This document shows, in pieces, positions 3,962 to 7,822 of a stretch of DNA of 7,822 nucleotides. This DNA comes from an uncultured Alphaproteobacteria bacterium. Lineage in GTDB: Bacteria > Pseudomonadota > Alphaproteobacteria > RF32 > CAG-239. The stretch covers positions 1 to 7,822 of the forward strand of contig CALXTG010000136.1 of NCBI GenBank assembly GCA_944391355.1, read 5' to 3'. Numbering within the stretch: position 1 is the first letter of the stretch; every line of letters begins with the position of its first letter. Made by a program: the position numbers and the translations under genes. The notes under the pieces are model-generated. The model saw only the letters and a program-made list of their open reading frames with translations. It did not search any database and was not told the origin of the DNA.

Positions 3962-5893
3962 ATGCATTCGATTCATACCCTGCTCATTGACCTGACGCTG
4001 ATAACCATTTATGCCGGCATTACCAGCCTGATTTTCAAAAAGCTTAAACAGCCGACCGTTCTCGGCTATATTCTCGCCGGCATTTTGGCCGGGCCTTTTT
4101 TCCATTTTGTGCCGACCGTCACCGACAAAGAAAATCTGACGCTTTGGGCCGATATCGGCGTCATTTTTCTGCTGTTTGGCTTAGGGCTTGAATTCAGCTT
4201 CAAAAAAATGATTAACGTCGGCAAATCGGCGATGATAACCGCCAATGCCAATATTTTATTCATGTTGTTTCTCGGCTACAATACCGGGCTGCTGCTCGGC
4301 TGGTCGGTCATGGACAGTTTTTTTCTCGGCAGCATGATTTCGATGTCGTCAACCACAATCATCATCAAGGCTTTTGACGACCTGAACGTCAAAAAACAAA
4401 AATTCACCGATTTAGTCTTCGGCGTTCTGGTTGTTGAGGATATTGTCGGCATTCTGCTGCTGGTTTTGCTCCCGACCATTGCCCTCGGCAGCACGATTGA
4501 CAGCAAAGAATTAGCCGTCAGCACCGTAAAACTTGTCTTCTTTTTGGTGCTCTGTTTTGTTATCGGCATTTATCTGGTTCCGACTTTTCTTAAAAAAATC
4601 TCGGCTTTTCTTAATGACGAAATGCTGCTGCTCATGACTATCAGCCTTTGCTTCGGCATGGTTCTGCTGGCCACCTATTCCGGCTTTTCTTCGGCTCTCG
4701 GTGCCTTTATTATGGGCTCGATTCTCGCCGAAACCGAAATTATTCACCGGATTGAAAATAACATCAAACCGCTGAAAGACTTTTTCGGCACCGTCTTTTT
4801 TGTTTCGGTCGGCATGATGGTTGACCCCTCAATGTTTATTGAATATGCCGGGCCGATTTTTCTGATTACGCTGATTGTCATCCTCGGCAAAATTATCTTG
4901 TCCTGTTTTGGTTTTCTGCTTTCGGGACAAAACCTGAAAACCTCTATCCAGGGCGGATTCTCCCTTGCCCAGGTCGGTGAATTTGCTTTTATTATTGCCA
5001 GTCTCGGCATGAGTATCGGCGTTCTCAACGCCAAAGTATATCCGATTATCGTGGCGGTTTCGGTAATCACCACTTTTCTGACGCCGATGATGATAAAAGC
5101 CTCTGAACCGGCTTATAAATATCTCCGCAAAGCCCTGCCCGATTCCTGGAACAAATATATTGAACGCAACACGTCAATCGCCGTTGAAAGCAAAATCGAA
5201 GAACGCCGTTGGAAACTGCTGTTTAAAAATTATTTCATCCGTTTAATGCTGTTCTCGATGATTCTTTATGCCCTCATCGGTCTGACAACTTACATCATCA
5301 AACCCTTTTTCCATGAAATGCTGCCCAATTTCTATGCCCGGATTGTCGTCACCGGCATCACTTTCCTGCTGATGGCGCCGTTCCTCAAAGGCCTGATCGG
5401 TTGGGAAACCATTCTGCCGATTTTCTTGCGCGAAAAGGCCGCCGCGGTATTCTGCAAACTGAACCGCCACCGCGACCGCGATGAAACCCACCGTTCTTTT
5501 CTGCGCAAAGTAGAGGAAAAGCTCGGTCTCTGCAGCATCACCGACGAAGCGCACGCCGAAAAAAACTTCTTTATTTCCAACCACGACGTCGCGTCAATTT
5601 ATTATAAACTCTGGACCGCCAAAAGACTCAACCGCCTGCCCCTCATGCTGATGACCAGCTTCCGCCTGATGGTCGTGCTCTTTTTCATAACCACGGTTGT
5701 CCACCAGTTTTTAACCGAAAACCCTAAAGTAACGGTGATTCTGGTGCTGTTTTCAATCGGGATTCTTTCCCAGTCGCGCTGGCTGTTCAACCAATATATG
5801 AAAATTGAAGCTCAGTTTCTGGCCAATCTCCGCGGCGAGAAAAAAGAGGAAACCGCCGCCGAAACATCGGCAGAGCGCGAAAACCCGCATTGA
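3962..5893 (+). CDS. CPA2 family cation:proton antiporter with extra C-terminal membrane module
   Basis: The 643-residue inner-membrane protein probably exchanges Na+ or K+ for protons. Residues 1-380 are a CPA2 (KefB/NapA-like) transporter core. Seen there: GYILAGILAGPF (35-46), LLFGLGLEFSFKKM (70-83), SMSSTTIIIKAF (127-138), the ion-site motif VVEDIVG (157-163) with Glu159-Asp160, GAFIMGSILAET (247-258), FFGTVFFVSVGMMVDP (274-289), a membrane Lys310, and GGFSLAQVGEFAFIIASLG (331-349). The usual RCK/TrkA-N nucleotide-binding domain of KefB and KefC is missing. Instead, residues 381-643 hold roughly four further hydrophobic segments (about 424-446, 459-478, 562-581 and 588-603), a charged linker between them, and an acidic/basic tail (625-643) with no recognised motif. 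The ATG at 3962 has only a weak GGAA six bases upstream; no better start is seen. The GtrA gene follows 53 bases downstream and probably shares the transcript. Confidence 0.9.
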   Translation: MHSIHTLLIDLTLITIYAGITSLIFKKLKQPTVLGYILAGILAGPFFHFVPTVTDKENLTLWADIGVIFLLFGLGLEFSFKKMINVGKSAMITANANILFMLFLGYNTGLLLGWSVMDSFFLGSMISMSSTTIIIKAFDDLNVKKQKFTDLVFGVLVVEDIVGILLLVLLPTIALGSTIDSKELAVSTVKLVFFLVLCFVIGIYLVPTFLKKISAFLNDEMLLLMTISLCFGMVLLATYSGFSSALGAFIMGSILAETEIIHRIENNIKPLKDFFGTVFFVSVGMMVDPSMFIEYAGPIFLITLIVILGKIILSCFGFLLSGQNLKTSIQGGFSLAQVGEFAFIIASLGMSIGVLNAKVYPIIVAVSVITTFLTPMMIKASEPAYKYLRKALPDSWNKYIERNTSIAVESKIEERRWKLLFKNYFIRLMLFSMILYALIGLTTYIIKPFFHEMLPNFYARIVVTGITFLLMAPFLKGLIGWETILPIFLREKAAAVFCKLNRHRDRDETHRSFLRKVEEKLGLCSITDEAHAEKNFFISNHDVASIYYKLWTAKRLNRLPLMLMTSFRLMVVLFFITTVVHQFLTENPKVTVILVLFSIGILSQSRWLFNQYMKIEAQFLANLRGEKKEETAAETSAERENPH

Positions 5894-5946
5894 AAACCCG
5901 CCGCCGGCAACTATATTTAAGCAGAGAAACTGCCCGGAGAATATTC

Positions 5947-6402
5947 ATGCGCTTTGTTTACGCCGACATAAAAACCAACTGGTTTGCCCTTGACGACAAA
6001 ATCCGTTTTCTGATTGTCGGCCTGGCTAATACCGGCGTCCGTTATCTGATTTTTGCCTTTCTGACTTTCTTCTTCACCGCGCTGCATTATCAGTTCAGTC
6101 TGTTTCTCTCTTGGATGCTTTCTTCTTTTACGGCCTTTCTGGCTTATAAAATTCTGGTTTTTGAAACCGAAGGCAACCATCTTAAAGAATATCTCAAAAG
6201 CATTCTGACTTGGACAATCAGCTATATCCTCAATGCCTTTCTGTTGGAACTTCTGGTTTCCTATCTCGGCCTCAATGTTCTGGCGGCTCAGGCTCTGGCC
6301 TTAACGGTCATAACCGTAAATAACTATCTGCTGTTTAAACATTTTGCTTTCAAAAAAGAAAAAGTTTCGGTCTGGAAAAAATGGCTTTCCGTTTTTAAAT
6401 AA
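5947..6402 (+). CDS. GtrA family membrane protein
   Basis: The 151-residue protein has four predicted membrane helices (about 19-42, 48-70, 85-106 and 110-130), as usual for GtrA/DPMS-flippase-like proteins. These are thought to move polyprenyl-linked sugars across the membrane or assist glycosyltransferases. RFLIVGLANTGVRYLIF (20-36) matches the opening helix, SSFTAFLAYKILVFE (59-73) the second conserved block, and VNNYLLFKHFAFK (124-136) the repeat of that block at the end. GGAGA (5936-5940) six bases upstream supports the ATG at 5947. A TTG at 5890, overlapping the antiporter stop, would add 19 basic residues with no ribosome site, so it is not used. No glycosyltransferase is adjacent, so the sugar donor is unknown. 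Likely cotranscribed with the antiporter. There is no clear terminator before the next promoter. Confidence 0.88.
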   Translation: MRFVYADIKTNWFALDDKIRFLIVGLANTGVRYLIFAFLTFFFTALHYQFSLFLSWMLSSFTAFLAYKILVFETEGNHLKEYLKSILTWTISYILNAFLLELLVSYLGLNVLAAQALALTVITVNNYLLFKHFAFKKEKVSVWKKWLSVFK

Positions 6403-6428
6403 ATATCCTCCCTTTTACAAAAAAACAC

Positions 6429-6459
6429 TTGACTTAGAGTCAGCTCTAAAGGTTAAACT
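6429..6459 (+). promoter_or_regulatory. MerR-type promoter with operator in a 19-bp spacer
   Basis: TTGACT (6429-6434) and TAAACT (6454-6459) are separated by 19 bases, two more than sigma70 prefers. The spacer region carries an inverted repeat, TTAGAG (6434-6439) and CTCTAA (6444-6449), around a 4-nt centre. An overlong spacer containing a dyad is the hallmark of promoters twisted into activity by MerR-family regulators. The start would be near 6466, about 25 nt before the metallophosphoesterase ATG. Confidence 0.65.
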
Positions 6460-6490
6460 TTAATAAAATCAATATTAAAAGGGAAACAAG

Positions 6491-7627
6491 ATGTTAATGT
6501 GGTATATAATTTTGCTGGTTGTCATCGCCGCAACGGCAGCCGGACTGATTTATCTGAGTCTCCGGTTGTCACGGTTCGGCTTTATGGAAAAATTCGGTCG
6601 CAATCGCCCGAAATACCGAAAATTCATCGGTTTCTTTATCGTTATACTGATTTTTACCGCGCTCAGTCTGACAATTAATTTGATGAACGCCGTCGTTTGC
6701 CTGCTGCATTTTGTCGTTTTCTGGATTTTAAGCGACCTCGTTTTCGGACTTATCGAACATCTGCGAAAAAAGCGTTTCAAACATTACTATGCCGGAATCT
6801 GCGCCGTTCTCCTGAGTCTCATTTCCCTGTCGGCCGGCTGGTATCTGAACCATAATGTCCGGGCAACAGTCTATCATCTTGAAACAGATAAAAAAATCGA
6901 AGATCTGCGAATTATCCTTTTCGCCGATTCCCATATCGGGACAACTTTTGATGCCGTCGGCTTTGCCGAACATCTGCACAAAATGCAGTCTTTTAATCCG
7001 GATATAATTTTAATCGCCGGAGATTTTGTTGATGACGGAACATCCCGGGCGGAAATGACGGCCGCCGTCCGTGCCTTGGGAAAAGTCAAAACCAAATATG
7101 GGGTTTATTTTGCTTTCGGAAACCACGACAAAGGCTATCACGACCCGGCCGTCAGAGGTTTTACCGGCGAAGATTTGGCTGCCGAACTGCAAAAAAACAA
7201 TATCACAATTCTTGAAGATGAAACACAACTGCTGAATAATATGTTCTACATCACCGGCCGCAAAGATTCCTCGGAAATTCTGCGCGGAAATCCCCGCCTT
7301 GAAATGAAGAACCTGATTGAAAAACTCGACAAACAAAAATTCATCATTGTTCTCGACCACCAGCCTAACGACTATAAAAATCAAAGCGAAACCGGCGTCG
7401 ATCTGGTACTCTCCGGACATACCCACGGCGGCCAGCTGTTTCCGCTCAATAAAGTCGGCGAATGGATCGGCGCGAATGATAAAACTTACGGATACGAAAA
7501 ACGAAACCGGACAAACTTTATTGTAACCTCTGGCCTTTCCGACTGGGCAATTAAGTTCAAAACCGGAACAATATCGGAATTCGTCGTTATCGACCTAAAA
7601 TCAAAACCTGCCGATAAAGCCCAATAA
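6491..7627 (+). CDS. Membrane-anchored calcineurin-like metallophosphoesterase
   Basis: The 378-residue protein combines about four N-terminal membrane helices (near 4-26, 43-64, 66-88 and 99-119) with a calcineurin-like phosphoesterase domain (about 138-370), as in YkoQ/YaeI-type enzymes. Metal and catalytic residues are all present: ADSH (145-148), GDFVDD (177-182), GNHD (210-213), LDHQP (288-292) and SGHTHGGQ (308-315). It should hydrolyse a phosphate ester, possibly a lipid-linked one such as lipid A precursors or membrane phosphodiesters, but the substrate cannot be read from sequence. The ATG at 6491 has AAAGGGA (6478-6484) six bases upstream; Met3 at 6497 would be too far. It is preceded by its own MerR-type promoter and followed by a hairpin-rich 3' UTR and a terminator, so it is probably a single-gene unit. 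Confidence 0.92.
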   Translation: MLMWYIILLVVIAATAAGLIYLSLRLSRFGFMEKFGRNRPKYRKFIGFFIVILIFTALSLTINLMNAVVCLLHFVVFWILSDLVFGLIEHLRKKRFKHYYAGICAVLLSLISLSAGWYLNHNVRATVYHLETDKKIEDLRIILFADSHIGTTFDAVGFAEHLHKMQSFNPDIILIAGDFVDDGTSRAEMTAAVRALGKVKTKYGVYFAFGNHDKGYHDPAVRGFTGEDLAAELQKNNITILEDETQLLNNMFYITGRKDSSEILRGNPRLEMKNLIEKLDKQKFIIVLDHQPNDYKNQSETGVDLVLSGHTHGGQLFPLNKVGEWIGANDKTYGYEKRNRTNFIVTSGLSDWAIKFKTGTISEFVVIDLKSKPADKAQ

Positions 7628-7631
7628 CCGT

Positions 7632-7685
7632 CAAAAGCTGAAAGCCGTGAAGACGAGCTTTTGCGAAGTCTGAACGGATTCAGAC
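7632..7685 (+). other. Two hairpins in the 3' UTR of the metallophosphoesterase gene
   Basis: CAAAAGCT (7632-7639) pairs with AGCTTTTG (7656-7663) across a 16-nt loop. GTCTGAA (7668-7674) pairs with TTCAGAC (7679-7685) around a CGGA loop. With the terminator at 7692-7727 they give three hairpins in a row, a layout that fits mRNA 3'-end protection or a 3'-UTR-derived small RNA. Confidence 0.5.
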
Positions 7686-7691
7686 ATCAAT

Positions 7692-7727
7692 AATAAAAAA
7701 ACCTCTGCTAAGAGAGGTTTTTTTATT
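7692..7727 (+). terminator. Bidirectional intrinsic terminator
   Basis: CCTCT (7702-7706) pairs with AGAGG (7713-7717) with a 6-nt loop, extended by an A-run (7695-7701) and a T-run (7718-7724) to 15 bp. It serves the metallophosphoesterase gene on the plus strand and tRNA-Ser on the minus strand, whose 3' end is only two bases away. Confidence 0.9.
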
Positions 7728-7729
7728 AT

Positions 7730-7821
7730 TGGCGGATGAGGAGGGATTTGAACCCCCGATACGAGTCACCCCGTATACACGATTTCGAGTCGCGCGCATT
7801 CAGCCTCTCTGCCACTCATCC
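7730..7821 (-). tRNA. tRNA-Ser(CGA)
   Basis: Read on the minus strand, the acceptor GGATGAG (7821-7815) pairs with CTCATCC (7740-7734), followed by discriminator G and encoded CCA (7732-7730). The anticodon stem CGCGA/TCGTG (with one G-T pair) closes the loop CTCGAAA, giving anticodon CGA for UCG codons. A long variable arm with stem TACG/CGTA marks it as type II, as expected for serine. The T arm is GGGGG-TTCAAAT-CCCTC. The gene is complete, but its promoter lies beyond the window. Confidence 0.97.
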
Positions 7822-7822
7822 A

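Noticed and set aside
4511..5584. Several long minus-strand frames inside the antiporter gene
   Set aside because: They are low-complexity shadows of a clear membrane protein, without ribosome sites or recognisable domains.
5890..5946. TTG start of the GtrA gene overlapping the antiporter stop
   Set aside because: No ribosome site precedes it and the added residues are basic and non-conserved in appearance; the ATG at 5947 has GGAGA at good spacing.
1..7822. CRISPR array, insertion sequence or toxin-antitoxin pair
   Set aside because: No regularly spaced repeats, no transposase, and no second small gene beside the HTH protein were found.

Overview
The window reads as chromosomal DNA of a Gram-negative bacterium with moderate to low GC content. 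The best guess is a low-GC alphaproteobacterium. This rests on the general look of the proteins (Apt, a CPA2 antiporter, GtrA, a class I glutamine amidotransferase), CCA-encoding tRNA genes, sigma70-type promoters with TTGACA/TATAAT-like boxes, and use of the standard stops. The lineage is an inference and was not tested by any search.

Layout. 1-232 holds a structured non-coding transcript (about 43-205) with its own promoter and a strong intrinsic terminator; it is either a free small RNA (a 6S-like RNA is one option) or an attenuating leader of the next gene. 233-553 encodes a small XRE-type HTH protein and ends at a GC-rich terminator. 711-785 is tRNA-Gly(GCC) with its promoter and terminator. 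820-952 is non-coding, with a large hairpin and a short echo of the tRNA 3' end. 997-1662 (-) encodes a protein of unknown function with a PGDYG-like C-terminus. 1804-2574 (-) encodes a class I glutamine amidotransferase/peptidase C26-like hydrolase. These two minus-strand genes end in copies of the same hairpin terminator. 2711-3310 (+) encodes an Frm2/Hbn1-type nitroreductase and converges, with a single base between stop codons, on apt (3312-3833, -). 3962-5893 (+) encodes a CPA2 cation:proton antiporter with an unusual membrane C-terminal module, followed by a GtrA-family membrane protein (5947-6402). 6491-7627 (+) encodes a membrane-anchored metallophosphoesterase behind a promoter with the layout of a MerR-family target. 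Its 3' UTR carries hairpins and a terminator, and the window closes with tRNA-Ser(CGA) on the minus strand (7730-7821).

The genes do not form one pathway. They look like a housekeeping neighbourhood of short transcription units (purine salvage, ion homeostasis, tRNAs, redox and amide hydrolysis), each with its own promoter or terminator. I do not see a CRISPR array, transposase, phage genes or a defence operon. The signals most worth following are regulatory: the structured leader/ncRNA at the left end, the MerR-type promoter at 6429-6459, the duplicated terminator, and the uncharacterised C-terminal half of the antiporter.
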